A DNA stretch of 64,000 bases. It comes from Nitrospirillum viridazoti CBAmc (GTDB lineage Bacteria > Pseudomonadota > Alphaproteobacteria > Azospirillales > Azospirillaceae). The notes under the pieces were generated by a model. It saw nothing but the letters and a program-made list of their open reading frames with translations. It did no database searches and was not told the origin of the DNA. The DNA lies in NCBI RefSeq assembly GCF_000730165.1, contig NZ_CP022112.1, forward strand, positions 970,001 to 1,034,000, given 5' to 3'. Position 1 is the stretch's first letter. Every line of letters starts with the position of its first letter. Shown here piece after piece: positions 17,127 through 25,837 of this stretch. Both the position numbers and the translations under genes were made by a program.

Positions 17127-17924
17127 TCAAGCCGCGGAATTGACCGGTGATCGGGCGTGTTGTTCCTCAAAAGCTATAGGACTGATGTAGCCCAACGCCG
17201 AATGGAGGCGGCGGGCATTGTAAACCAGATCGATGAAGCGCGGCAGATCGGCCACCACGTCGTCGAAGGTCTCGTACGCCATGGGATAAACGGCCTCGAC
17301 CTTCAGGGTTTTCATGAAGCTTTCGGCCTTGGCGTTGTCGTAGGGATTGCCACGCCGGCTCATGGAACCGACCAAGCCGTTGTCCGCCAAGATCCGGCGA
17401 TAGGCGGCACTGGCATATTGACTGCCACGGTCGGTGTGTTGGACGCAGCCGGCGGGTGGGCTTCGCGCGGCGATGGCGGCCTTCAGGGCTGCGATCGTAA
17501 GCCGGGTGTCGATGGAGCGGCTGATCGCATAGCCCACGACACGGCGGGACCAGGCGTCCAGGATCACGGCCACGTAGACGAAGCCGGCCATCACGGCGAC
17601 ATAGGTGATGTCGCCGACCCAGAGCTGATCGGGACCAGTGAGGGGCATGTCGGCCGCCCGGTTCGGGAAAATCGGCTCGTCATGGTCGCTGTCGGTCGTG
17701 GCGACGAAGCGCCGCCGGCGCCGGGGTTGCAGGTTGTGCTCGCGCATGAGCCGGCGCACCTTCTTGCTGTTGACCACCAGCCCCTGGTGGCGCAGTTCCG
17801 CGCCGACCCGCCGATAGCCGTAGCTTTCGAACTCGGCGCAGATGGCTTTCATCCGGTCCAGGATCATGGCGTCGCCGTCGGTCTCGATGGGGGCGTCATA
17901 GTAGGTGGAGCGTGCGATCCCCAT
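17127..17924 (-). CDS. IS3-family transposase OrfB (DDE integrase domain)
   Basis: This 265-residue rve-type catalytic domain starts [12 protein letters not shown]. It has the HTH_21 segment ([20 protein letters not shown]), the first Asp in [11 protein letters not shown], the second in [10 protein letters not shown], and the Glu in [14 protein letters not shown]. It ends in the usual [16 protein letters not shown]. OrfB of IS3 elements is normally made as an OrfAB fusion by programmed frameshift; here the OrfA stop overlaps the OrfB ATG (TGATG). The catalytic domain itself looks intact. Confidence 0.88.
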   Translation of the reverse strand: MGIARSTYYDAPIETDGDAMILDRMKAICAEFESYGYRRVGAELRHQGLVVNSKKVRRLMREHNLQPRRRRRFVATTDSDHDEPIFPNRAADMPLTGPDQLWVGDITYVAVMAGFVYVAVILDAWSRRVVGYAISRSIDTRLTIAALKAAIAARSPPAGCVQHTDRGSQYASAAYRRILADNGLVGSMSRRGNPYDNAKAESFMKTLKVEAVYPMAYETFDDVVADLPRFIDLVYNARRLHSALGYISPIAFEEQHARSPVNSAA

Positions 17925-18274
17925 CAGCCGGCAGCCTTCGGCGACGCTGATACCGACGGGCCGGCAACCACGGATGTAGTCCCGCTTTTGCTGGAGCGTC
18001 CGTGCTTCAGCGCCCCCTTTAGAAACTCGATCTCAAGCGCTTGTCGGCCGACCAGCCGTTCCAGGGCGGCGATCCGGCCTTCGTATTCCGCCAGCAGGTT
18101 CGACGCCTCAATCTCGTCGTCGAATTCCCCGGCCTCCGCCTTGGCAACCCAAACCCGGATCAGATTGCGACAGATGCCATGCCGCGTCGCCAGGCCGTGA
18201 AGGGATTCACCACCGGCATATTCGGCAACCACCTAGCGTTTGAACGCGATGCTGTGAACTCGGTGCTTCGCCAT
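17924..18274 (-). pseudogene. IS3-family OrfA with an early amber codon
   Basis: The natural start is the ATG at 18274 (MAKHRVHSIAFKR). The 14th codon, at 18235-18233, is TAG, where the family normally has Gln (KRQV). After it the frame stays open with the HTH (AGGESLHGLATRHGICRNLI, then RVWV) and the leucine zipper (LLAEYEGRIAALERLVGRQA) to 17924. A GTG directly follows the stop, so a shorter OrfA could still be made by restart. A single CAG-to-TAG change explains the defect. Confidence 0.7.
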
Positions 18275-18350
18275 GACACTACTCCTGCAAGGCCCGACAT
18301 CACCGTCAATCTTTTACCCCCGCCGTGTCCACCCCAAGGGGCGCACTCCA

Positions 18351-19344
18351 GTTGGACCTGCTCACCGATCTAAGTTCGCAGGTCATCGCCAGGCTGGGCC
18401 AGCCGGTGTCCGTTGTCTGCTGTTTCGAGGCCGGACGGGATGGGTTCTGGCTTCATCGGTCCCGTCTCGCCCATGGTGTCGACTGCCATGTGATCGAGCC
18501 GGCCAGCATCCTGGTCAACCGCCGCGCCAGGCGCGCCAAGACGGATCGGTTGGACACCGAGGGCATGCTCCGCCTCCTTGCCGCCTGGTCCGGTGGCGAT
18601 CACCAAGTGTGCAGCATGGTTCGCGTTCCGTCACCCGAGGCGGAGGATGCTCGGCGTCCCCATCGCGAACGCGAGCATCTGGTTCAGGAACGTACCCGCT
18701 ATGAGAACCGCATCCTGGCGCTGCTGGCGACCCAGGGTATCCGGCAACGGCCATCCTTGCGCACATGGGACCGCGATCTTGCAGCCTTACGGGCCGGCGA
18801 CGGGCGACCGTTGCCGCCCCTGCTGGCCCGCGAACTCGACCGGTTGCGCCGGCGCCTCGTCCTGACGATGGAATTGATCCGCGAGCTTGACGGCGAACGC
18901 GATGGGGCGCTGGAGGCAGCGCCGCAGGATACGGACAACCAGAAGATCGTTACCCTGCGCCGCATCCGCGGTATCGGCGAGAATTTCGCGGCCGTGCTGG
19001 TACGCGAGGTATTGTACCGCTCCTTCGCCAACCGCAAGCAACTCGCCAGCTATGTCGGCCTGACGCCAACGCCCTTTCAGAGCGGCAGTATCGACCGTGA
19101 CCGGCGGATCGGGCGGGCCGGCAATACCCGTGCCCGCACCACCCTGATCCAACTCGCCTGGCTCTGGCTGCGCTACCAGCCGGATAGCGAACTGGCCGGC
19201 TGGTTCCGCCGGCGCGTCGGGGCCCTGGAGGGACGGACACGGCGGATCGCCATCGTCGCGTTGGCGCGCAAGCTGCTGATCGCGCTCTGGCGCTACACCG
19301 AGACGAGCCAGGTGCCGGACGGCGTGGTCCTGCGCGCAGCATAA
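18351..19344 (+). pseudogene. IS110-family transposase, N-terminus cut off by IS3
   Basis: The remaining ~330 residues match IS110 transposases: NRRARRAKTDRLDTEGMLRL is the conserved DEDD-domain segment, and IRGIGENFAAVLVREV, then YVGLTPTPFQSGS, then RAGNTRARTTLIQLAWLWLR form the C-terminal Transposase_20 domain with its Ser region. About 60 N-terminal residues with the first catalytic Asp are missing, because the IS3 right end lies at 18350. A GTG inside the IS3 repeat (18325) keeps a frame open but cannot restore the domain. Roughly 275 bases of probable IS110 3' flank follow. Confidence 0.8.
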
Positions 19345-19620
19345 AGGATCACGTCCGGCGTCGTCGCTGGCGCGATGGAGGAAACGCGACCGTCTTCGTC
19401 AATGGTCATTCCGAACTGCCGCGTGGCAGGTGGGTCGCGTCCTACCGGGGAGTGCGCCTCGTGCATGAGGCATTGTGGCGCGGGCCAAGGACCCGGCCGT
19501 ATGTAAGGTGATGCAGCCGCAGCTGCGACAAGGATTTCCCCGGCCCCATTCCTCATCAACACCCACAGCCGACAGGAGAATACAGGTGTGCGGAACCCGA
19601 CTTGACAAACGAACCCTCAT

Positions 19621-20108
19621 GTAAGGACGAGGCGCGGATCGGTCAGCAGACCGAGCTCACCCGGCGCTGGGCCAGGATTGGCACCAGGCCGTCAGCACCA
19701 AAGGATCAGCGCCGGGCCTCAGCCTGGATCTTCGGTGCGATCTGCCCGGCGGAGGGTAAAGGTGCCGGCATCGTCATGCCCCGCTGCAACAGCGCCGCGA
19801 TGAACCGCCATCTCCAGGAAATCGCCGTCCACGTCGCGCCCGGCGCGCACGCCGTCCTCATCCTTGATCAGGCAGGGTGGCATCACTCGGCCGAACTCAT
19901 CGTGCCGGTCAACATCACGCTCATGTCCCTGCCGCCTCGCTGTCCGGAACTCAACCCGGCCGAAAACCTTTGACAGTTCATGCGCGGCAACTGGCTCCCA
20001 AATCGCATCTTCCAGAACTATGACGACATCGTTGACCATTGCTGCCGCGCCTGGAACAAACTCGTCGAACAGCCATACCGCATCATGTCCATCGGACTTC
20101 GGCAGTAG
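19621..20108 (+). pseudogene. IS630-family transposase, C-terminal fragment with a nonsense codon
   Basis: This matches the DDE half of IS630 transposases: KDEARIGQQTELTRRWARIG, APKDQRRASAWIFGAICP, AVLILDQAGWHHSAELIVP and SLPPRCPELNPAENL. A TGA at 19972-19974 replaces the Trp codon of the family's ENxWQFMR motif. The same frame then continues QFMRGNWLPNRIFQNYDDIV and ends RIMSIGLRQ, a normal IS630 C-terminus, at 20108. The N-terminal half is missing here and may be the piece at 16085. A single G-to-A change plus truncation inactivates it. Confidence 0.8.
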
Positions 20109-20504
20109 GCCCTTGGGTCACAATCAACGCTCTTCGGTATTATAAATTAACGTGATATTAGGATATATTCTTCTGCCCTCTTCCGGTGGGGTGGGCCCCA
20201 AAATTGCGATGAGGATTCTGGCTCGGAGTTGGGTTAATTAACAATGATGAGACGATCGAAATTGAATTGCCACATGATGCAAGCAGTAATGTACTCAAAG
20301 CCTGTAAGGACTGACCTTTTCAGGAGCATGTGAATCAGAAAATTGGCTGGGGTCTGGGTGTTGCCTAGCCGATTGCTGACAAGACTCTTTGGAAATCCGC
20401 TTCTTGTGGATTAACAGAATAAAAAAGGAATTTATATTCCCTTGTTGTGTCAAATTATTCTTGGAAAACCCCTCTTGCAATTCACCAAAAAAGGAACTGG
20501 CGCT
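20109..20504. other. AT-rich intergenic region
   Basis: These 396 bases contain no convincing gene. The stretch is clearly AT-richer than the surroundings and leads into the secreted-protein gene at 20505. Short open frames (for example 20295-20480 on the minus strand) have no family features. It probably holds the promoter of the next gene, but I could not fix -35/-10 boxes. Confidence 0.5.
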
Positions 20505-20855
20505 ATGAAATTTAATAAAATATTCTTAATGGGTATTGCTCTTGAAATTTTGGCCGCCCCGGCCACTGCAACAGCAGGAGGATCGGATTACGGGTATGTA
20601 AAAAATGTTAGTATGGGGAACGGCGGTTATTTTTATTTTACAGTTGACAGCAATAGAATATTACCCGCCCCCTGTGCAACATCATACAATGGGCGCTGGG
20701 CCTTCAATGCTAGTACACCGGCAGGTCAAGTTCTAATGGCATCCATATTGACCGCGTACTCATCCCATATTAAAATTGCGGTTACCGGAGGTGGGTATTG
20801 CAATACGTGGCCGGATTCCGAGGACGTTGCATTTATTCAATATGAGAACAATTGA
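20505..20855 (+). CDS. Small secreted two-cysteine protein (family member 2)
   Basis: The ATG at 20505 has AAAGGAACT upstream; the frame is open earlier, but that part lacks a signal peptide. The product is 116 residues with a signal peptide ending ATATA near residue 24. The mature protein reads GGSDYGYVKNVSMGNGGYFY, then PCATSYNGRW, then STPAGQVLMASILTAY, then GGGYCNTWPDSEDVAFIQY. It is strikingly similar to the gene at 33982-34338 (DYGY, CAT, P-GQ-LM, CNTW-DSEDV). The two Cys are 42 positions apart. The gene is AT-rich, which suggests horizontal acquisition. Function unknown. Confidence 0.75.
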   Translation: MKFNKIFLMGIALEILAAPATATAGGSDYGYVKNVSMGNGGYFYFTVDSNRILPAPCATSYNGRWAFNASTPAGQVLMASILTAYSSHIKIAVTGGGYCNTWPDSEDVAFIQYENN

Positions 20856-20967
20856 ATAGAGAGCTTCGCGTAACAGCGCTGCCCCGACCATCCGCGCGCC
20901 TGACAGGCGATATCAGCGGGCGCCGTACGTCGTCGGGTATGAATTTGGGCTAGGGGTGTTGAAGAAG

Positions 20968-21294
20968 TCAGCTTCTTTGGCCTTTGAGGGTGACCTCGTC
21001 ATCGTTGTCGTATGAGAGCTCGATCTCAAGGGTGCCGTTATCGTTAAGCTCAGCCGATCCTGAGCCGGTGACCTTATCACCTTCATCGGAACCGCCCCAC
21101 CGGAAGAAGACGATGGAGCGGCCATATTGCAGATCCAGGCTGGCTTGCATGGCGCCGAGGGCCATTTCACCCTGGCCGTCGTTGCCGATGGTCAGCGTGG
21201 CGGGCCCGGCCAGGTTGAGGTAGCTGCCATCCCAGAGGTCAGCCTCAACGATCCGCCAACGCCCGAGGATTTTGCAATCCGCCGGGCCGCTCAT
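20968..21294 (-). CDS. Conserved hypothetical small protein
   Basis: The ATG at 21294 gives 108 residues: MSGPADCKILGRWRIVEADL, then WDGSYLNLAGPATLTIGNDG, then SIVFFRWGGSDEGD, then an acidic tail. The GRWRIVE-x-DLWD...L--P pattern belongs to a small beta-rich family that I recall as a common hypothetical in proteobacteria; I cannot give a function. The start codon overlaps the stop of the IS5-type relic by four bases (ATGA), an odd fusion of a transposase tail with this gene. Confidence 0.6.
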   Translation of the reverse strand: MSGPADCKILGRWRIVEADLWDGSYLNLAGPATLTIGNDGQGEMALGAMQASLDLQYGRSIVFFRWGGSDEGDKVTGSGSAELNDNGTLEIELSYDNDDEVTLKGQRS

Positions 21295-21546
21295 GGCGTA
21301 ACCGCCAGGAGCTTGGGCAGGCGCACCAGGTTGTAAGCGGCGGCGGTGAAGGCGAAGGCCCAATCCACCTTGGCGAGGCCACGCAGCTTGGTTCGGCGCA
21401 AGCCAGCCACCGTCTTTATCCAGCCGAAGGCCTCCTCAATGCGCTTGCGCGCCTTCAAGGATGCCGAATAGCCGGGGTGGCGGGTGGTGCGCCCATCGAT
21501 GGCCGAACGCCGCCCGCTGATGTTCTGGGCAACATGCGGGCGCACA
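21291..21546 (-). pseudogene. IS5-type transposase, C-terminal relic
   Basis: About 84 residues remain: HVAQNISGRRSAIDGRTTRH, then SASLKARKRIEEAFGWIKTV, then AFAFTAAAYNLVRLPKLL. This is the C-terminal part of an IS5-superfamily DDE transposase, with the catalytic Glu in RIEEAFGWIK. The upstream part ends exactly at the left end of the IS66 element (21547), so that insertion cut the gene. The missing half is not on the far side of IS66, which points to a later deletion or recombination. Confidence 0.75.
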
Positions 21547-21587
21547 GTAAGCGGTGCGTGCGCCCCACCGGCGTAACGGTTGACGGC

Positions 21588-22274
21588 TCAGTTCGCGCCG
21601 CAGCAGCGCTTGTATTTCTTACCTGATCCGCAGGGGCATGGGTCGTTGCGGCTGACCTTGGCCTGACGGATGGGCGCTGGCTTTGCGGGTGGGCGTGCCG
21701 CTCTGATCTTGGCGATCTTGTGCAGGACGAGGATGGCGCGGGGGATTTGTCCGGCGGCCTCATTGAGGCGTTCGTCGATGTCCTCGGCGGGGACGAAGGC
21801 GCCGTCGTCGAGGTCGATGAAGCCGACGAAGGGGGTGATGACCGCCTCCAGCCGTTCGTCCCCGGCAAAGGCGGTCCAGCCCTCGGGCGCCAGGGCCATG
21901 GCCCGCCAGAAGCCGGAGACCCATTCCCGGACGGCCTGGTGGGTGGGCTTTTCTCCGGCGTCCAGGAAGGCGGGCCGGTAGTCGCAGACCTGCTCCGCCT
22001 CCAGCCGTTCAAGGCCAGCGTCGATCTCGCTCAGGAGGCTGTTGTAGCGGGTCATGAGCGTGCCGATCACCGCGTGGAGGTCGGCGTCGTTGTCGAAGGT
22101 GGGTTCCTCGTCGCCCCAGAGGGCGGCGATCCAGCGGCTGGGCGGGATCAGGTCGGGGGCCACCACGATGCCGGTCAGATACCCCTCCAGCGCCAGCGGC
22201 GACGGCGCGCTTTTCGGTGCCGCCGGCGAGGCGAGGAAGCCCAGCCAGGCGGTGGATGAGGAGGCGATGGTCAT
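21588..22274 (-). CDS. UPF0149/YecA-like protein with SEC-C zinc motif, IS66 passenger
   Basis: This 228-residue protein starts at the ATG at 22274, which overlaps the tnpC stop by four bases (ATGA). Residues ~20-185 resemble the YecA/YgfB (UPF0149) helical family ([20 protein letters not shown], then [12 protein letters not shown]). The C-terminus has [18 protein letters not shown], the SEC-C zinc-binding motif found in SecA. Its place inside the IS66 ends and its coupling to tnpC make it a passenger gene. The function is unknown; SEC-C proteins often bind ribosomes or nucleic-acid partners. Confidence 0.75.
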   Translation of the reverse strand: MTIASSSTAWLGFLASPAAPKSAPSPLALEGYLTGIVVAPDLIPPSRWIAALWGDEEPTFDNDADLHAVIGTLMTRYNSLLSEIDAGLERLEAEQVCDYRPAFLDAGEKPTHQAVREWVSGFWRAMALAPEGWTAFAGDERLEAVITPFVGFIDLDDGAFVPAEDIDERLNEAAGQIPRAILVLHKIAKIRAARPPAKPAPIRQAKVSRNDPCPCGSGKKYKRCCGAN

Positions 22275-23851
22275 GCCGCGGCCCTCACCGCAGTGGCCTG
22301 CGCCTCGGCCCAGGCCCACGGCGTGAGTTCGGCCAGCCGCGCGTTGGACCATCCGTCAACCAGCCGGGTCAGCACGTCGGCCAGATAGGCTTCCGGATTC
22401 ACGCCCTGCAGCTTGCAGGTTTCGATCAGCGAGGCGATCACCGCCCAGTTCTCCGCTCCGCGGTCGTGACCGGCGAAGAGCGCGTTCTTGCGATTGAGGA
22501 CCAAGGGCCGGATGCTCCGTTCCACCGTGTTGGAATCAATCTCTATCCGCCCGTCGTCCAGGAAGCGGACAAGGCCGGTCCACTGGTTGAGCGCATAGCG
22601 GATCGCCTCAGCCGTCGTCGATTTGGCGGACACACGGCCGAGCTGCCGCTCCAGCCATCGTTTGAGGTCCTCGACCAGCGGCCGGCTCCGGGCCTGGCGG
22701 GCGGACCGCCGTTCTGCTGCCGTGCGGCCCCGTATCTCCGCTTCGATGGCATAAAGCCGGGCGATCCGCCGCAACGCCTCCTCGGCGATGGGTGCCGGTC
22801 CCGTCTTGGTGACGTCGAAGAACTCCCGCCGCAGATGCGCCCAGCAATGGGCGATCGCGATGCCTGCGCGGTTCGCCACCGTCTTGTAGACGATATAGCC
22901 GTCGGTCTGGATGATGCCGGCGAACCCGTCGAGCACGCCGGCGGCATGCTTGGCGCTCCGGCCGGGCGCGTAGTGATAGACCACCGCCGGCGGATCGCCG
23001 CCCCGCCAGGGCCGGTCATCCCGCGCCAGCGCCCAGAAGTAGCCGCTCTTGGTCCGGCCCCGGCCCGGATCGAGCACCGGCGCCTTGGTCTCGTCAACGA
23101 ACAGCTTGCCGGAGCGCAACAGGTCGGCGCGCATCAGCCGCCAGATCGGCGTCAACTCGGCGGCGGCGTAGCCCACCCAGAAGGCCAGCGTCAAGCGGTC
23201 GATCACGATGCCCTGCCGGGCGAAGCCCTGGGCCTGCCGGTACAGGGGAACGTGATCGGCGTATTTGGTGACCAGCACGGCCGCCACCAGGCGCTCGGTC
23301 GGCAGGCCGCCCTCGATCAGGCGGGCCGGCGCCGGGGCCTGGACCACGGCGCCCGAACAGGTGCGACAGCCATAGCGGGGCCGGCGGGTCACGATCACCT
23401 GGTAGCGGGCCGGCACCACGTCCAGCCGCTCCGACCGGTCCTCGCCGATCACGTGCATGGCCCCCTGGCAGCAAGGGCAGGCCGTGCTCTCCGGCGCCAC
23501 CACCACCTCGACGCGCGGCAGGTGCGGCGGCAGCGATCCCCTTGCCTTGCGGCGCTCACCGGTTCGCCGCCGCTTCAGCGCGGGATCATCCTTCTCCGCC
23601 ACGGCCTCGGTCTCAGCCCGGGCCTGCTCGACATCCTCCAGCGCCAGATTGAGCTGGTCGGCATCGAGCCGCTCCGACCGGGGACCGAACTGCATGCGCT
23701 GCAGTTGGCGGATGAGGTGGCGTAACCGGTCGTTCAGGTCCTCGACCCGCTGGCGCTCCGTCCGCTCGGCCTCCAATGTCTCCGCCAGCGCCAGAACCTG
23801 GGCGCGCAAGGCCTCGACATTGGCCGGAAGGGTGTCGGGATCGATCCGCAT
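22271..23851 (-). CDS. tnpC: IS66 transposase TnpC
   Basis: At 526 residues it is the usual length. It has an N-terminal coiled coil (residues 8-45), the [20 protein letters not shown] segment, the zinc finger [14 protein letters not shown], an HTH, and a DDE domain with [20 protein letters not shown], then [11 protein letters not shown], then CWAHLRREF. The C-terminal Glu lies in [20 protein letters not shown], and the final IS66_C segment is [19 protein letters not shown]. No frameshift is seen. It acts with TnpA and TnpB in transposition. Confidence 0.92.
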   Translation of the reverse strand: MRIDPDTLPANVEALRAQVLALAETLEAERTERQRVEDLNDRLRHLIRQLQRMQFGPRSERLDADQLNLALEDVEQARAETEAVAEKDDPALKRRRTGERRKARGSLPPHLPRVEVVVAPESTACPCCQGAMHVIGEDRSERLDVVPARYQVIVTRRPRYGCRTCSGAVVQAPAPARLIEGGLPTERLVAAVLVTKYADHVPLYRQAQGFARQGIVIDRLTLAFWVGYAAAELTPIWRLMRADLLRSGKLFVDETKAPVLDPGRGRTKSGYFWALARDDRPWRGGDPPAVVYHYAPGRSAKHAAGVLDGFAGIIQTDGYIVYKTVANRAGIAIAHCWAHLRREFFDVTKTGPAPIAEEALRRIARLYAIEAEIRGRTAAERRSARQARSRPLVEDLKRWLERQLGRVSAKSTTAEAIRYALNQWTGLVRFLDDGRIEIDSNTVERSIRPLVLNRKNALFAGHDRGAENWAVIASLIETCKLQGVNPEAYLADVLTRLVDGWSNARLAELTPWAWAEAQATAVRAAA

Positions 23852-23910
23852 GGCAAGAGCATTTATAGCACGGAATCAGCCACTTGGCATCGTATGCCCC
23901 AACGGTCGGG

Positions 23911-24264
23911 CTATCCCGCAACCTTCGGGCGCCCCTGTCGCGGGACATGCAGCCGGCTCCAGTCCAGCCCGGCCAACAGTGCCTCCATCTGGGCGCCCGA
24001 CAGCCGCATCACCCCGTCGGTGATCGGCGGCCAGCGGAAGCTGCCGGCCTCCAGACGCTTCCACACCAACACCAGCCCGGTGCCATCCCAGACCAGCAGC
24101 TTCAGCCTGTCCGTGCGCTTGGAGCGGAACACGAAGACCGTCCCTGAGAACGGGTCCTGCGCCAGCACCTCCTGCACCAGCGCCGCCAAGCCGTTGGCAC
24201 CGCGCCGGAAGTCCACCGGCCGCGTCGCCACCAGAACCCGGATGCCGGACGGGGGAAGTATCAT
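23911..24264 (-). CDS. tnpB: IS66 accessory protein TnpB
   Basis: The 117-residue protein starts at the ATG at 24264 and reads VLVATRPVDFRRGANGLAAL, then LAQDPFSGTVFVFRSKRTDR, then LKLLVWDGTGLVLVWKRLE. This is the conserved IS66 Orf2 (TnpB) fold. It overlaps tnpA by four bases. It is required with TnpA for IS66 transposition, though its chemistry is unclear. Confidence 0.9.
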   Translation of the reverse strand: MILPPSGIRVLVATRPVDFRRGANGLAALVQEVLAQDPFSGTVFVFRSKRTDRLKLLVWDGTGLVLVWKRLEAGSFRWPPITDGVMRLSGAQMEALLAGLDWSRLHVPRQGRPKVAG

Positions 24265-24647
24265 CCCAGCCGTTTCAGCGTGCGCAGCACCCGCGCCAAC
24301 AGGGCCGGGTCGGTATCGCGGCCGACACGGATCACCGCGCCCGCATAGGTGATCTCGATGCCCGGAGTCATTGGCGCCGCCACCCCTTCCGCGACAACGG
24401 GGGCGAACGTGACGCCAGCCGCCTTCTCGCCGCCGCGAAGCTCCCGGCGCCACGCATACAACTGGTTCCGGTGCATCCCATGGCGCCGCGCCACAGTGCT
24501 CGCCACCGCCTCCGGCTCCAAACTCTCCGCCACGATCCGCGCCTTCTCCTCCGCACTCCATCGGCGCCGACGCTCAGACCCCTCCAACACCTCCGCCGGA
24601 AACGGCGTGGGCTCATTGATTGGCAAATTAATGGGCAAACGATCCAA
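24261..24647 (-). CDS. tnpA: IS66 accessory protein TnpA
   Basis: This 128-residue HTH protein has RRRRWSAEEKARIVAESLEP and ASTVARRHGMHRNQLYAWRR, the TnpA helix-turn-helix seen in IS66 elements. The C-terminal half is variable and ends ALLARVLRTLKRLG. It is the first gene of the tnpABC operon, about 75 bases from the right end of the element, and is expected to bind the ends. Confidence 0.88.
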   Translation of the reverse strand: MDRLPINLPINEPTPFPAEVLEGSERRRRWSAEEKARIVAESLEPEAVASTVARRHGMHRNQLYAWRRELRGGEKAAGVTFAPVVAEGVAAPMTPGIEITYAGAVIRVGRDTDPALLARVLRTLKRLG

Positions 24648-24806
24648 CCGGGCCTCCTTCGACAGGCCCGATCATCGCACATCATGGGATATCGGACGAC
24701 GTGGGGGCAAAATAGCGCTTACGCTAAAAGAGCCGCGACCCTGCTCCGCAGCATCAAAAATGACAGGATTTAGGATTACACCTGTGCATCACTTATGCAC
24801 ATTTTA

Positions 24807-24989
24807 TCACGTAAGCCGATTAGGGCTCTGATTTAACGGGGGGATTCCGCATAGTAATTCCAGATGAGCATACGGTTCATTTACTTCTATCATGACTGCC
24901 ATTGCTCCATTGACACAATATACCCCCAAAAAAACCGCCCACAGCAAGCAACGATATGAATCCAAACCCACCTCAATCAATTCACTCAA
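24807..24989 (-). CDS. Possible tiny membrane protein after the Sel1 gene
   Basis: A 60-residue frame starts at 24989, overlapping the Sel1 gene stop by eight bases. It has one hydrophobic stretch (CLLWAVFLGVYCVNGAMAVM). No family is recognised and no strong ribosome site is evident. It would be a third gene of the rhs/Sel1 unit, but it may be chance in this AT-rich stretch. Confidence 0.25.
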   Translation of the reverse strand: MSELIEVGLDSYRCLLWAVFLGVYCVNGAMAVMIEVNEPYAHLELLCGIPPLNQSPNRLT

Positions 24990-25827
24990 TATTATAGGCC
25001 CTTAACATCGATCTCGCCAAACTCCGGAAAGGCTCAGTACTTTCATCGCTTTCATTTTCCGCCCTTCTTAACCAGTAGATTGCCCTTAATCGTGCATCAT
25101 CACCTTCAAAATCTATTAGATTTGAGCCCAAAGCATACATAGCTTCAGAACTTCCATTTTCAAACGCGACCTCAAGCCAACGGACGCCAATTTCGGAATG
25201 TGGATCTTTTGTTATCAAGTGAAACTTACCCAGATGCATAGCAGCGCCGGGCGCTCCCGCCAAAGCAGCGCGCTCAAAATATTTAATCCGATTGGGCTTT
25301 ATGGAGAACCCTTCATCTTCTGGAAAATATTTATTAAAAGATGGTTCATATTTCATGAATTTTTCTAAGCGAGACACAGATTTTTGATTTAACTTTATGA
25401 AATTTAAAGAATTCATTCTGTCTGGCTCACCGCACTCAGTAGAGGCCCTTTTAAGCCAATAAACGCCCCGCAATCTCGAATTAATATTTTTTGATCTAAA
25501 TAGATTTAAACCCAATAAATACATAGCGTCCTTTGAGCCATTCTGATAGGCGATTTCCAGCCAGCGGACTCCCTGGTCAGGGGATTCCTTCTTCATATTA
25601 AGATAGAAGCGCCCTAGACGCATAGCGGCATCGGTCTCCCCCGACAACGCGGCCTTTTTCGATGCCTCAATCTCACTAGGCTGCATATCAAATATCTGAT
25701 CGCCCGCCGATCGCATCGATTTATCTTCTTCTTTGTATTGGACCCAACCAGAAACTGCTGAGTGACCACTCATCGGCCACGCAGAAAATAGGATAGCCGC
25801 AAGAATTACCCTACTATTAATCATCAT
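24982..25827 (-). CDS. Exported Sel1-repeat protein, candidate immunity partner of the Rhs protein
   Basis: This 281-residue protein has a signal peptide ending GHSA near residue 24. At least two pairs of Sel1-like helical repeats are visible: AAMRLGRFYLN followed by GVRWLEIAYQNGSKDAMYLL (residues ~67-105), and AAMHLGKFHLI followed by GVRWLEVAFENGSSEAMYAL (~195-235). Each pair is followed by a YWLKRA or YWLRRA helix. It starts 10 bases after the rhs stop with a GAGG site, so the two are co-transcribed. Sel1-repeat proteins are known immunity partners of some phospholipase effectors in Pseudomonas, so an immunity role is reasonable but unproven. Its predicted periplasmic location would suit a toxin acting there. 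Confidence 0.75.
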   Translation of the reverse strand: MMINSRVILAAILFSAWPMSGHSAVSGWVQYKEEDKSMRSAGDQIFDMQPSEIEASKKAALSGETDAAMRLGRFYLNMKKESPDQGVRWLEIAYQNGSKDAMYLLGLNLFRSKNINSRLRGVYWLKRASTECGEPDRMNSLNFIKLNQKSVSRLEKFMKYEPSFNKYFPEDEGFSIKPNRIKYFERAALAGAPGAAMHLGKFHLITKDPHSEIGVRWLEVAFENGSSEAMYALGSNLIDFEGDDARLRAIYWLRRAENESDESTEPFRSLARSMLRAYNIE

Positions 25828-25837
25828 TACCTCGGCA

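Larger units (their letters stand above)
17099..18350 (-). mobile_element. IS3-family insertion sequence
   Basis: Terminal inverted repeats of 25 bases lie at 17099-17123 and 18326-18350, starting TGGAGTGCG and containing CCCCTTGGGG, with TG...CA ends as usual for IS3. It carries orfA and orfB on the minus strand. The right end cuts into an IS110-type transposase gene. No clear 3-base target duplication is seen for the TG...CA boundaries. A solo copy of the same end lies at about 33874-33892. Confidence 0.85.
21547..24722 (-). mobile_element. IS66-family insertion sequence with passenger gene
   Basis: This 3176-bp element is bounded by imperfect inverted repeats beginning GTAAGCG, the usual IS66 end (left at 21547, right ending 24722), each containing a GCCCCAC-like block. 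It encodes tnpA, tnpB, tnpC and a fourth gene, all on the minus strand. The 8-base flanks (21539-21546 and 24723-24730) do not match. IS66 normally duplicates 8 bases, so one side was altered after insertion. Confidence 0.8.
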
